Source: a virus
Virus record (IMG/VR): IMGVR_UViG_3300021197_001761
Span: 1-32,283 of that record
Strand: one strand, 5' to 3'
DNA: 32,283 nucleotides
Positions 9,101-15,013 of this stretch are shown piece after piece. The position numbers and the translations under genes are program-made. Positions within the stretch are counted from its first letter, which is position 1, and each line of letters starts with the position of its first letter. Under the pieces are notes generated by a model. The model worked only from the letters and a program-made list of their open reading frames with translations, searched no databases and had not been told where the DNA came from.

Positions 9101-9739
9101 CAATGCGGTAACTTTGCCTATTACACCGTCTAGGCTTTGTGCTTGGGCACGTTGCGCTGTGGTTCCTGTGCGTAGGTTATTGCTAAACTTATCGACTGAG
9201 CGGCCTGTTTTATCAAACTGAGCGGCTAAATCGCGCTTTGCGGCACGTAAGTTATTGGTGTTTACGTCTGACTTTTTAAGGGCATTTTGTAGTGCGGTGT
9301 GCTTACTTGTTTGCTGGGTAAGCTCGGTGCGCATTTGTGTTAGGTCTTTTTCTGCGGCGTCGAGTGAGCGCGCAAGTTGCACAAATGGCTTATCGGTGTT
9401 TTTGGCTTCGGCTTGTAGTTGTTCTAATGCGCGTGCAGCTGCTGCGGTGGCAATTTCTTGTTGTTCTAATTTTTGTTTTGACTGCTCAAACGCACGTATT
9501 AGATCAGCTTGGTTAGCTAATCCGTCTAATTCGTTGGCAAGTTTACCCGCTGTTTGGCTGGTTTGTTTTGCGCTTGTATCGGTTTGGTTTAACGACTCAC
9601 TGAGCTTATCAGCGGCAGGATTAGCAGCATCGGCGCTTTGCTCAATATTTTTAAGCTCTGTTACCAGTTGCTCAATATTTTGCTTGCCTGTGGCCTCGGC
9701 AACTATGCGTAGGGCTAATTCTAAGGTTTTATCTGCCAT
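6164..9739 (-). CDS. Tape measure protein
   Basis: A 1191-aa protein that sets tail length and is ejected with the DNA. Residues 1-200 are Gln/Ala/Leu-rich coiled coil. Residues ~230-410 form the conserved tape-measure N-terminal domain (KTPLQMDEVSQAFVKLKAFG, later GIPVWDLL). A hydrophobic stretch around 465-545 may cross the inner membrane during injection. Long coiled coils follow, then a Pro/Ser/Tyr-rich linker near 1105-1130 and a conserved-looking C terminus. At about 1.5 angstrom per residue it would span roughly 180 nm, fitting a long flexible tail. No frameshifting tail-chaperone pair lies upstream: only 80 bases separate it from the tail tube gene, and most of that gap is a hairpin. 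Confidence 0.93.
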   Translation of the reverse strand: MADKTLELALRIVAEATGKQNIEQLVTELKNIEQSADAANPAADKLSESLNQTDTSAKQTSQTAGKLANELDGLANQADLIRAFEQSKQKLEQQEIATAAAARALEQLQAEAKNTDKPFVQLARSLDAAEKDLTQMRTELTQQTSKHTALQNALKKSDVNTNNLRAAKRDLAAQFDKTGRSVDKFSNNLRTGTTAQRAQAQSLDGVIGKVTALAAAYVGLDRVAQAVSQVFSTGDKFEKLGVQMQGLMGSIAAGDKATAWVKDFTLKTPLQMDEVSQAFVKLKAFGLDPMDGTMQAITDQALKLGGGFQEVQGVSLALGQAWAKQKLQGEEILQLVERGIPVWDLLQKSTGKNVQELQQLSTAGKLGRDVIKGLIDEMGRSSVGSAAAQMALFSGQVSNAKDNMAQFYNLIAQSGAMEWLKGQITALNTEFAAMAKDGRLKEWAQQISDAIVSTGKAIQNTVTTMYEYRDAIATVAKVWLALKVGTYFSSVISGATTAIASLRTYQAAIGATTVATNAAGIAAGKWGMALKAVGKAGLYTWLITELIDVGLLYKDLLVAEEALRKSKQQSAQQAQLLADELKYLSNSTGLVITNMTELDALIENGTLIWDEANQQYINVEYQQQKLAEATAKTLEAEKQRQAFLSLSLPEALKTIASLEQQATAMDGVTVGVDGFIQSIESARVAIQGAGEQYQGQLAILDALQIKFEEHGAMLERQKVFAGDVEKAYKELGLTSTKALDDTANKLRAAYELMQQSEQPLGIQRQAYLKWAEAAIAAADATDQTIPASIQAAAAALGLTKELDKLIEKANALKPVTDTNSDAVNRFARELDQTRAAIITNQQVMASSTATAEQKAQAQAALTIQQQRLTDQTTDLNRVQQLELASLGQLQREHSRLTDELARLNDRYSAGTLTAQEYNYQKERLGDVLAVVNNLLGDFKGAQDAATASTRAATQATNDQVKANEFATKSLREQRDELDRVSRSASTAATSVGRYNSAQRASVSDVVDYQEKNGTGAYDLDSKAIRDEKAKRANEGFSNSQFGKFSSQIDNASTSAALSDLYNKINKQLTYLTREQKSTLNAAINAQRNALKAQQTAQKAVQQYVPPTYSSTPSYSPASNNAPSYSPSNTQLNSLTNAVNQLVALLKKQQPSTTNAKTVRLELALPGGQTASILADFEEQFLQRLEQLSNTQ

Positions 9740-9774
9740 GGTGTTAACTCAGTTTAAACAAGGTTTAAATGGGG

Positions 9775-9801
9775 ATAAAGGGGCAAACAATGCCCCTTTA
9801 T
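9775..9801 (-). terminator. Hairpin after the tail tube gene, probably a leaky terminator
   Basis: A perfect 11-bp inverted repeat (ATAAAGGGGCA/TGCCCCTTTAT, 5-base loop) lies between the tail tube stop and the tape measure start. On the minus strand the 3' arm ends in TTTAT. With the downstream genes lacking another obvious promoter, partial termination or RNA 3'-end protection would raise tail tube expression relative to the tape measure. Confidence 0.7.
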
Positions 9802-9819
9802 AAATACGCTAAATAGGGC

Positions 9820-10572
9820 TTATGAAGCGTCTAGCTCGTCAATGTAGTACGGCTCATTTTTGTTTGCTACCAGCTTAGCTGTGCCCTCAAGCGCAGCGGT
9901 TACAAACTCACTACTTGCTAAGTCAAGCTCAGAGGTTGGCATCATTGAAGTGTCGTAAATTTCAAAGTTAACTTGCTTACCATTGGCTAGGTTTGTGCCC
10001 TCGCCAAAAATACGTAAGCGCGTTTGGCTTACTGTTGCACCGTTAATGCGTTTACCAGTGCGGGCGTTGTACGAACCGCTTACAGTAATACTGCCACCAG
10101 CGTCTAATGCACCGCCTTTAATGGCGCGAATCATGCCTAGCGCAAAGTTAAACTCGTAATCAACACCCGCAACTAACGTTACTGTGGCTTGCTTTACTAC
10201 TACATCGTTTGTAAAGTTTTGCCCTGGTACTGAAACCCACGATTGGTTAGTAGGCATGGTTACGGCTTCGTCGGTTAATGTTCCGGCTGCGTCGTTAATT
10301 GCAGCTACATCGCCCATAAGCGCAAGCGCGATCATTTCGGCTGGCTGGTCGTCAAACTCCCATGTAATAACCGTAGGCTTGCTTATTTTTACGTCATCAA
10401 GTGATTGGCCCTTAGTGGCTTTTTTATTTGATGTACGTACAACCGAATCGGCTTCGGCCTTAATGCCTAGCTTAGTGGTGTTAATTGGGCCAAAGATTTG
10501 GCCGGTGCTTATGCCTTGCTCGTTTAAGCGGTCTACAAAAATGTTGCCCGCTAGTAAAATACCGTCGCTCAT
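9820..10572 (-). CDS. Major tail tube protein
   Basis: A 250-aa protein whose hexamer rings would form the tail tube. The ribosome binding site AAAGGAG lies 9 bases before ATG 10572. The sequence is beta-rich with typical tube features: an N terminus of short strands, a central region (TVTLVAGVDYEFNFALGM, residues ~130-147) and an ending with EGTAKLVANK. It follows the tail terminator gene and precedes the tape measure gene, the standard siphophage order. The following strong hairpin fits a highly expressed product. Confidence 0.82.
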   Translation of the reverse strand: MSDGILLAGNIFVDRLNEQGISTGQIFGPINTTKLGIKAEADSVVRTSNKKATKGQSLDDVKISKPTVITWEFDDQPAEMIALALMGDVAAINDAAGTLTDEAVTMPTNQSWVSVPGQNFTNDVVVKQATVTLVAGVDYEFNFALGMIRAIKGGALDAGGSITVSGSYNARTGKRINGATVSQTRLRIFGEGTNLANGKQVNFEIYDTSMMPTSELDLASSEFVTAALEGTAKLVANKNEPYYIDELDAS

Positions 10573-10573
10573 A

Positions 10574-10993
10574 TTAAAGCGCTCCTTTAAGTCTCATTTG
10601 ACAAGTAAAAGCCAGCGGGTAATACGCATGGCCTTTGGTGAATTGGGGTTTAGCTGGGGTGTTTACTCTAAGCCATGGCCCTGTGCCGTTAAGCACTTTG
10701 CCCGCCATAGCGCGAATAATGTTAGTTAGGTGCTCACCTGCGTTTGTGTCTTGCTTACGCACTACCAGTACAACAATCCATGTTTGGGTTAACTGCATTA
10801 AATGGCCGGCGTTTTTACTCTCTGGTAATTTATCGCCGTAGTACATAAGGTGAATGCTAGGGGTTGTTTGGCGGTCTTCTTTTACGTCGGCTAGCTCGTC
10901 GCTTAGGTAAACACGCTTAATGCCTGGTACTTGTTCAAGCGCCTGTTTAAGTGGGTTTTGAGCGGCAAAATAGTCGGTAGTAATTTCAAACAT
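10574..10993 (-). CDS. Tail terminator-like protein (Mu gp37/DUF1834-type position)
   Basis: A 139-aa protein with AAGGGG upstream of ATG 10993, overlapping the upstream gene as TAATG. The fold pattern (FAAQNPLKQALEQVPGIKRV, then TQTWIVVLVVRK and a helix around residues 83-95) resembles tail terminator/completion proteins that cap the tail tube and join it to the head. It holds the place of Mu gp37 between DUF1320 and the first tail structural gene. Assignment rests on position and general pattern. Confidence 0.68.
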   Translation of the reverse strand: MFEITTDYFAAQNPLKQALEQVPGIKRVYLSDELADVKEDRQTTPSIHLMYYGDKLPESKNAGHLMQLTQTWIVVLVVRKQDTNAGEHLTNIIRAMAGKVLNGTGPWLRVNTPAKPQFTKGHAYYPLAFTCQMRLKGAL

Positions 10994-11421
10994 TAAATAA
11001 ACCCCTTTGACTTTTCACGTGAAAACACAGTGCCTGAGCTTTGTATGGTGGCGGTGTCTTGCACTTTTGCGTCTTCGCCTAGTGCGTTAACTCCAATGCT
11101 TAGTTCTCCTTTAGACACTGAGGTTAAAAACTTTACTGCTTCCTTGTAGCGCGTTTCTATGTGCTCTGGGGTGTCGTTTGTGCCTAATTTATAACGGGCA
11201 ATATCACAACAAAATTGCTCAAGTAGGTTAGGCACCGTTACAAGCGGCAATTCATAACGCCCAGCTAAATAGCCGTTAATCATGTCGCTTGCATCGGTAA
11301 TGGCCTGCTCAATAACTGCGGTATTAATTACATCAGCGGGGGCGTCGTCGCGTTCACTTAAATAAATAAGCTCGCGCTCACCAAAGCGCTTTTGCATTGC
11401 TGCTATTGTTGCGTAGGCCAT
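10993..11421 (-). CDS. DUF1320 family head-tail connector (Mu gp36-like)
   Basis: A 142-aa protein. The N-terminal pattern YATIAAMQKRFGERELIYLS, followed by VINTAVIEQAITDASDMI and NGYLAGRYELPL, is the hallmark of DUF1320/gp36, a helical head-completion or connector protein. Its ATG lies four bases after the upstream stop, sharing the GAGGGCGAG ribosome binding region. C-terminal residues beyond ~110 look flexible. Family recognition is strong; the joining role is known from related phages. Confidence 0.88.
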   Translation of the reverse strand: MAYATIAAMQKRFGERELIYLSERDDAPADVINTAVIEQAITDASDMINGYLAGRYELPLVTVPNLLEQFCCDIARYKLGTNDTPEHIETRYKEAVKFLTSVSKGELSIGVNALGEDAKVQDTATIQSSGTVFSREKSKGFI

Positions 11422-11904
11422 TTACTCGCCCTCGCCTGCTTTGGCTGCTTCTTGTAGCCATTGCCATGCTAAATCACGAGTAAGCGCAGGCACTTTAACT
11501 TTAACTACCTCGCCCTCGGTTTCGCCTGGTGCCTCATAAGCCACCTGAGCACAACTAGGTTGATCTGCAAACTGTGCATCAATCATTAATGCAATAACGG
11601 GTTGTAGCTCAATTGGGGCTTGGGTGTAATCAACGTTTGCATAGAGCTTAGGGGCATCTAAATTTGCACCCAGGTTATCTGCGTCCAGCTGTGGGTTCTG
11701 CGCAGTACTCGCATCGAGCGGTACAGCTTGCACCGATAAGCGTGGATCATTTTCAATTGCTTCAAGCTGCTCTTGAGTAAGCTGCTCTGCGGGTAATGTT
11801 TGCTTGCCGCTGGTGAGACTAATGCCGCCACGACGGTAGCCCGTAGGCTGCGTGCAATGGACAATGATAGCCGCAAGGGCAGTAAGCTTAAGGTTTTTAG
11901 CCAT
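11422..11904 (-). CDS. FluMu gp35/HI1506-like protein
   Basis: A 160-aa protein. Residues ~12-60 (RRGGISLTSGKQTL, then LTQEQLEAIENDPRLSV) match the short N-terminal domain found in Mu gp35 and HI1506-type proteins, where a K/R-rich start and an ENDPRL motif are typical. The rest is an acidic, Pro/Glu-rich segment ending in LTRDLAWQWLQEAAKA. It sits between the major capsid and DUF1320 genes, as gp35 does in Mu, and is separated from the capsid gene by a strong hairpin. The exact role in virions is not established. Confidence 0.78.
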   Translation of the reverse strand: MAKNLKLTALAAIIVHCTQPTGYRRGGISLTSGKQTLPAEQLTQEQLEAIENDPRLSVQAVPLDASTAQNPQLDADNLGANLDAPKLYANVDYTQAPIELQPVIALMIDAQFADQPSCAQVAYEAPGETEGEVVKVKVPALTRDLAWQWLQEAAKAGEGE

Positions 11905-11925
11905 TTCATTATTACTCCTGGTTTA

Positions 11926-11953
11926 AAGCATGGGGCTTTAAAGCCCCGTGCTT
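11926..11953 (-). terminator. Strong hairpin after the major capsid gene, probably a leaky terminator
   Basis: AAGCAT-GGGGCTTTAAAGCCCC-GTGCTT pairs along its whole length (one G-T pair), including a 16-bp perfect palindrome. On the minus strand it is followed by TTTAAACC and then the ribosome binding site of the gp35-like gene. It lies 19 bases after the capsid stop. As with the hairpin after the tail tube gene, it likely lets most transcripts end after capsid while some read on. Confidence 0.72.
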
Positions 11954-11972
11954 AATAGGGTTTTATGGGTGG

Positions 11973-12881
11973 TTAAAGGTAGTCAGCTACTAATAGCTCT
12001 ACGCGGCCTTTAAGTTCGTTTGAGCTGTTTAATTCCATTTCACGCTCTAACATGCGAGTGGCTAGCTTTTCCATGCTGGCAGGAACAACTAACATGGTTG
12101 GCTTAATACCCAACTTACGGCCACCGTCGGCTTTAAAGCTGCGCATTTTTTCGATGCTGTCCCACAAATTATCTGGCGTTAATGCACGTTTGTTAGCAAA
12201 GGCAAGTTGCCAAAAACCAAAGCCTGCTGCATCACGGCAATCAACGCCGTATCGGTATTCTTTGCGAGTGAATACGGCTTCGTCGTCCATTTTTGTCATA
12301 GCAAGTAAGTTAGGCTTTTTGCGCTCTTGGAAAATAAGCGGCTTAAGGGCTTTTGAGGTATCGAGTACGTACCAGGCTTCGCCCTCGTAGGCTACATCTT
12401 CGGCCATATTGGCAGTAGACACCGCTACACCTGTACCGTCGGCATTTGGATAAACCGGATGATCAACATCAAAATAGTTTTGTCCGTCGTAGCACAAGGT
12501 TGTAAAACCAGCTGCCAACAATGGGAAAATCATTTCGTCTGGGTGAATGGCCGCCGCGTTACCCATTTCTTTAAAAATAGGTGAGTACACTCCTAGGTTG
12601 TCGTCTTCAATATCGTTGCGGTCTACGCCTACCGTTGACTCGTAATCGTCGTTGGTAATGGTGTACGCCTGCGATTTCATACTTTGAATATTACGATCGC
12701 CAATCCATTTAGCCAGGCTTGGGAACTTACCCAACCAGCCATAGGTATTACTGGCCGATGTAGATTTAATTACACTGGCAATTTTATTAAATTGCGGTGC
12801 TGCTTCTGATTTACCTTGTTCAAACTCAGATTTAAACGCGGTAAATAAAGCGTTTAAAATTGCTGGGGTCACTAAAGCCAT
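11973..12881 (-). CDS. T: Major capsid protein (Mu gpT family)
   Basis: A 302-aa protein of the Mu T/HK97-fold capsid family. Recognisable parts are the N terminus (TPAILNALFTAFKSEFEQG), the central TYGWLGKFPSLAKWIGDR at ~47-64, and LCYDGQNYFDVDHPVY at ~128-143. Length matches Mu T (about 305 aa). The ribosome binding site CAGGAG lies before ATG 12881, which overlaps the protease/scaffold stop as TAATG. The product would be the most abundant virion protein; the downstream hairpin fits that. Confidence 0.95.
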   Translation of the reverse strand: MALVTPAILNALFTAFKSEFEQGKSEAAPQFNKIASVIKSTSASNTYGWLGKFPSLAKWIGDRNIQSMKSQAYTITNDDYESTVGVDRNDIEDDNLGVYSPIFKEMGNAAAIHPDEMIFPLLAAGFTTLCYDGQNYFDVDHPVYPNADGTGVAVSTANMAEDVAYEGEAWYVLDTSKALKPLIFQERKKPNLLAMTKMDDEAVFTRKEYRYGVDCRDAAGFGFWQLAFANKRALTPDNLWDSIEKMRSFKADGGRKLGIKPTMLVVPASMEKLATRMLEREMELNSSNELKGRVELLVADYL

Positions 12882-13456
12882 TAGTTTTGCTCCTGTTTAG
12901 CTTTGGCATAAGCAGCATGGCTAAGACCTAATTGGTCTGCTGCATACTTGTCTTCTGCTGTGAGTGCTGCTAAGCCGTCTTTGTCTTGCTCTGGCTTAGG
13001 TGCGTGAGTGGTTTGCTGAGCCGTTAAGCTTGCAATAGGTGAACGGGCATCTAACACCGCTTTTAACGCAACAACGCCTTGCTGATTACCTAAGCTCGTT
13101 AAGTATTCAACTTCGCTGGCGATAATGCGGCCATCTTGTTTAGCCTTGCTAATTTCCTGCTCAACCGTTTGGGTGTCGCTGGTGCTTTTAAGGGCAACCA
13201 TTTCAGTGTGCAATGCGTTGTAGGTTTCAACCGGCACGTACTTAGCTAAATTAACCTCAGAATTTGGGCTATTGGCTTTTAGTGCGGCAACGGCATCGTT
13301 GGCGTTACTTAGCTGGGTAGTGAGCGAGTCGGCTTCGTCGGCCTTAGCCTTTAAAGCAGTGAGCGCTGTTGTTGCTTGGGTGTAGTCTGCATCGGTGATT
13401 TTGTCACCATCCACAGTTATACCTAGCAAGCTCAGCAATTTTTGAGCTGCATTCAT
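12881..13456 (-). CDS. Z: Nested in-frame scaffold protein (Mu gpZ equivalent)
   Basis: An ATG at 13456 (codon 202 of the protease gene) is preceded by TGGAGA with 8 bases before the ATG. This is a better ribosome binding site than that of the full-length gene. It would give a 191-aa protein made only of the helical, charged C-terminal region. In Mu and related phages the scaffold Z is made in this way from the 3' part of gene I. Separate translation is inferred from the ribosome binding site and precedent. Confidence 0.75.
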   Translation of the reverse strand: MNAAQKLLSLLGITVDGDKITDADYTQATTALTALKAKADEADSLTTQLSNANDAVAALKANSPNSEVNLAKYVPVETYNALHTEMVALKSTSDTQTVEQEISKAKQDGRIIASEVEYLTSLGNQQGVVALKAVLDARSPIASLTAQQTTHAPKPEQDKDGLAALTAEDKYAADQLGLSHAAYAKAKQEQN

Positions 13457-14059
13457 GGGTGTATCTCCATTGTTAACATGGGTTTTAGAAGTCTTTAAAA
13501 CAGCAACTTTGTCCATACCGTCTACCGCTGGGTCGTTGGTAAGGGCAAAATGGCGTAATTTGGTTGGGCGGCCTGTTTGTTTGTCGTAATGAAAAACAGG
13601 GCTTATAAAGCGGTATTCGTCGTTTTTTAGGTGTGCGCGTGCGCTAGGTGTCCAGCGTACATTAAGGGCATAAAGTCCCTCGCCTGGCACATACTCTAAG
13701 TCGCTTGGGTTAAACCAGCCACTTGCTGGGGCTGGCTTGCCGTTTTCTTCGGCGTGTAAGGTTTGGTGCTCGTAGTCAAAGTGGTAGTCGTTGGTGCGGG
13801 TGCTGGCTGTGCTTTTTAATAGCTCAAATGCAGCTTGGTCTAGTAACCAGGCATTAGCAGGTACGTCGAATGGGCGGCCATCGTGTGATTTAAAATAGCC
13901 ATCTGGCATCACCATTACTCGCTCGCTTATACCTTGCTCGTTTATGCTGCTTTCAAAGCGGCACGCAGCAAAGCCTAGGTCGGCAGGCTGGTTTGCTGAT
14001 AAAACAGCGAGTCCTATGGTGGTTTCAAGTAAGCTTTTTTTAGTAAATGGTTTTTTCAT
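12881..14059 (-). CDS. I: Head maturation protease with C-terminal scaffold (Mu gpI family)
   Basis: A 392-aa protein. Residues 1-~185 form the Mu I protease domain (PDGYFKSHDGRPFDVPANAW, later ASGWFNPSDLEYVPGEGLYA and LRHFALTNDPAVDGM, the last containing a conserved HFALTNDPAV block). Residues ~202-392 are Ala/Lys/Glu-rich and helical, as in scaffold proteins that fill the prohead and are then digested. The start ATG 14059 has no clear ribosome binding site and stands two bases after a perfect inverted repeat. This is the first gene after the 23-bp late element, corresponding to Mu PI. Confidence 0.93.
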   Translation of the reverse strand: MKKPFTKKSLLETTIGLAVLSANQPADLGFAACRFESSINEQGISERVMVMPDGYFKSHDGRPFDVPANAWLLDQAAFELLKSTASTRTNDYHFDYEHQTLHAEENGKPAPASGWFNPSDLEYVPGEGLYALNVRWTPSARAHLKNDEYRFISPVFHYDKQTGRPTKLRHFALTNDPAVDGMDKVAVLKTSKTHVNNGDTPMNAAQKLLSLLGITVDGDKITDADYTQATTALTALKAKADEADSLTTQLSNANDAVAALKANSPNSEVNLAKYVPVETYNALHTEMVALKSTSDTQTVEQEISKAKQDGRIIASEVEYLTSLGNQQGVVALKAVLDARSPIASLTAQQTTHAPKPEQDKDGLAALTAEDKYAADQLGLSHAAYAKAKQEQN

Positions 14060-14061
14060 GG

Positions 14062-14091
14062 CTGAGCACAGTTTGAATAATCTGTGCTCAG
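14062..14091 (-). repeat. Perfect 9-bp inverted repeat next to the protease start codon
   Basis: CTGAGCACA and TGTGCTCAG are separated by 12 bases, and the minus-strand hairpin ends two bases before ATG 14059. A similarly placed but unrelated-sequence hairpin stands at the endolysin start. It may stabilise the 5' end of the late mRNA or limit initiation. Confidence 0.7.
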
Positions 14092-14113
14092 TATGGATTT
14101 AGAATTGAATTGG

Positions 14114-14136
14114 TTGGCCGTGCGGTGTTTCGGGAA
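14114..14136 (-). promoter_or_regulatory. 23-bp late-promoter element, PI-type copy
   Basis: A 23-bp sequence that begins (plus strand) TTGGCCGTGCGG and ends GTTTCGGGAA is 22/23 identical to 22624-22646. Both lie at the head of a late gene block, in the same orientation. Mu places its activator-dependent promoters PI and Plys at the same two genes. It is therefore the likely site of the Mor/C-type activator encoded at 23818-24237, or part of the promoter it activates. No good sigma70 -10/-35 pair is evident. Confidence 0.65.
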
Positions 14137-14333
14137 TTTATAACGGGTATTTACAGGTTAAAATGAGGATTTAGGTTTATCACAGTAAAACACGAGTCAA
14201 TATTAGCTATACAACCCTGTTTAAACGCTGTTTAAAATCACCTGTAAGCGATTATTATAATTTAAACGCCACATTGTGTGACTTTGGCAATCACAAGCGC
14301 TTAGGTTTGATTCTACGCGCTTGGGCTTTATTT
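14137..14333. other. Intergenic region between gpG and the protease gene
   Basis: About 200 bp without a credible gene. A 7-bp inverted repeat CAAGCGC/GCGCTTG (14294-14323, 16-base loop) lies just after the gpG stop but lacks a T run, so it is a weak terminator candidate. TTTAAAC-type words recur near 14221-14236. Upstream DNA needed by a late promoter may be included here. Confidence 0.5.
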
Positions 14334-14786
14334 TTAAATCAAAAACTCACTTAATATTTCTATCACTTCTTTTTCGTCGTCATCTGACAACCCTAAAAAT
14401 GGCCGTGCTGGTATGGCGGCTAAACGGGGTGGCATATCGCTTGTACCACCAAATTGATGAATAGCGCCGTACTCCATGTTTGTACCAAACTCTAATGATT
14501 CGTCCCCGATGTTATAAGCGAGCGTGTCGCGCAGTATGTCGTTTAGCCTGAGTATTTTATCTTTGTTCTTTTTTTTACTTTTAGCGTAGTCGGGGCTAAG
14601 TGCTTGCCATGGGGTGCCGTCGGGGCTGCGCTGCTCGTCAAAGTGATCGCGATGGGTGAGCATTAAGTGCTCCCCAACGTTGCCCAATGCGGGCGCTAGG
14701 TTGTTGGCATTTTTAATAAGCTGGATGAGCACGTCGCTTACAGCTTGTGCGCCTTGGGTGCTTATTTGTATTTTAGCGCCTGCCAT
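14334..14786 (-). CDS. G: Virion morphogenesis protein (Mu gpG family)
   Basis: A 150-aa protein of the phage virion morphogenesis family, which acts in head-tail joining or tail completion. Recognisable blocks are the N-terminal helix, HFDEQRSPDGTPWQALSPDY (~48-67), ILRLNDILRDTLAY (~78-91) and the end MEYGAIHQFGG...PARPFLGLS (~104-133). Length is normal for the family. Its ATG overlaps the upstream 75-aa gene stop. It is the last gene before the second late block. Confidence 0.93.
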   Translation of the reverse strand: MAGAKIQISTQGAQAVSDVLIQLIKNANNLAPALGNVGEHLMLTHRDHFDEQRSPDGTPWQALSPDYAKSKKKNKDKILRLNDILRDTLAYNIGDESLEFGTNMEYGAIHQFGGTSDMPPRLAAIPARPFLGLSDDDEKEVIEILSEFLI

Positions 14787-15013
14787 TACACTAGCCCCTC
14801 GTTAAAGGCTTGCATGTGTGTTTGCTGGTCTAGCCCTGCGATTAGTGCGGGTAGCAAGCTTGCTATAATATCGGCCTCTGCGCCTTTGGCTTTTGCCTCA
14901 AGCTGCGCGAACTCGCGACACGTTTGTATGGTGTATGGCGTTTGCTCTAGCAGTTTATTTACTTGTAATAATACTTTCATTTCTAAATAGCCTATTGTCT
15001 GCTTTATTTTCAT
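14786..15013 (-). CDS. Small protein between gpF and gpG genes
   Basis: A 75-aa, mostly helical protein with no signal peptide. ATG 15013 overlaps the gpF stop as ATGA; a second ATG at 14980 is an alternative start. Its stop overlaps the gpG start, so the three genes are tightly coupled. Small helical proteins occur at this position in other Mu-like phages, but no function is recognised. Confidence 0.68.
   Translation of the reverse strand: MKIKQTIGYLEMKVLLQVNKLLEQTPYTIQTCREFAQLEAKAKGAEADIIASLLPALIAGLDQQTHMQAFNEGLV

Noticed and set aside
9255-9803. 182-aa plus-strand open frame opposite the tape measure gene
   Set aside because: It is a shadow of the Ala/Gln-rich coiled-coil codons on the other strand, Cys/Ser-rich in composition, with no ribosome binding site.
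10184-10729. 181-aa plus-strand open frame opposite tail tube and tail terminator genes
   Set aside because: It spans two well-supported minus-strand genes and their junction and has no protein-like features.
11658-11909. 83-aa frame overlapping the gp35-like gene in another frame
   Set aside because: Same strand but out of frame with a recognised family protein; it shares only the upstream region and has no family features.
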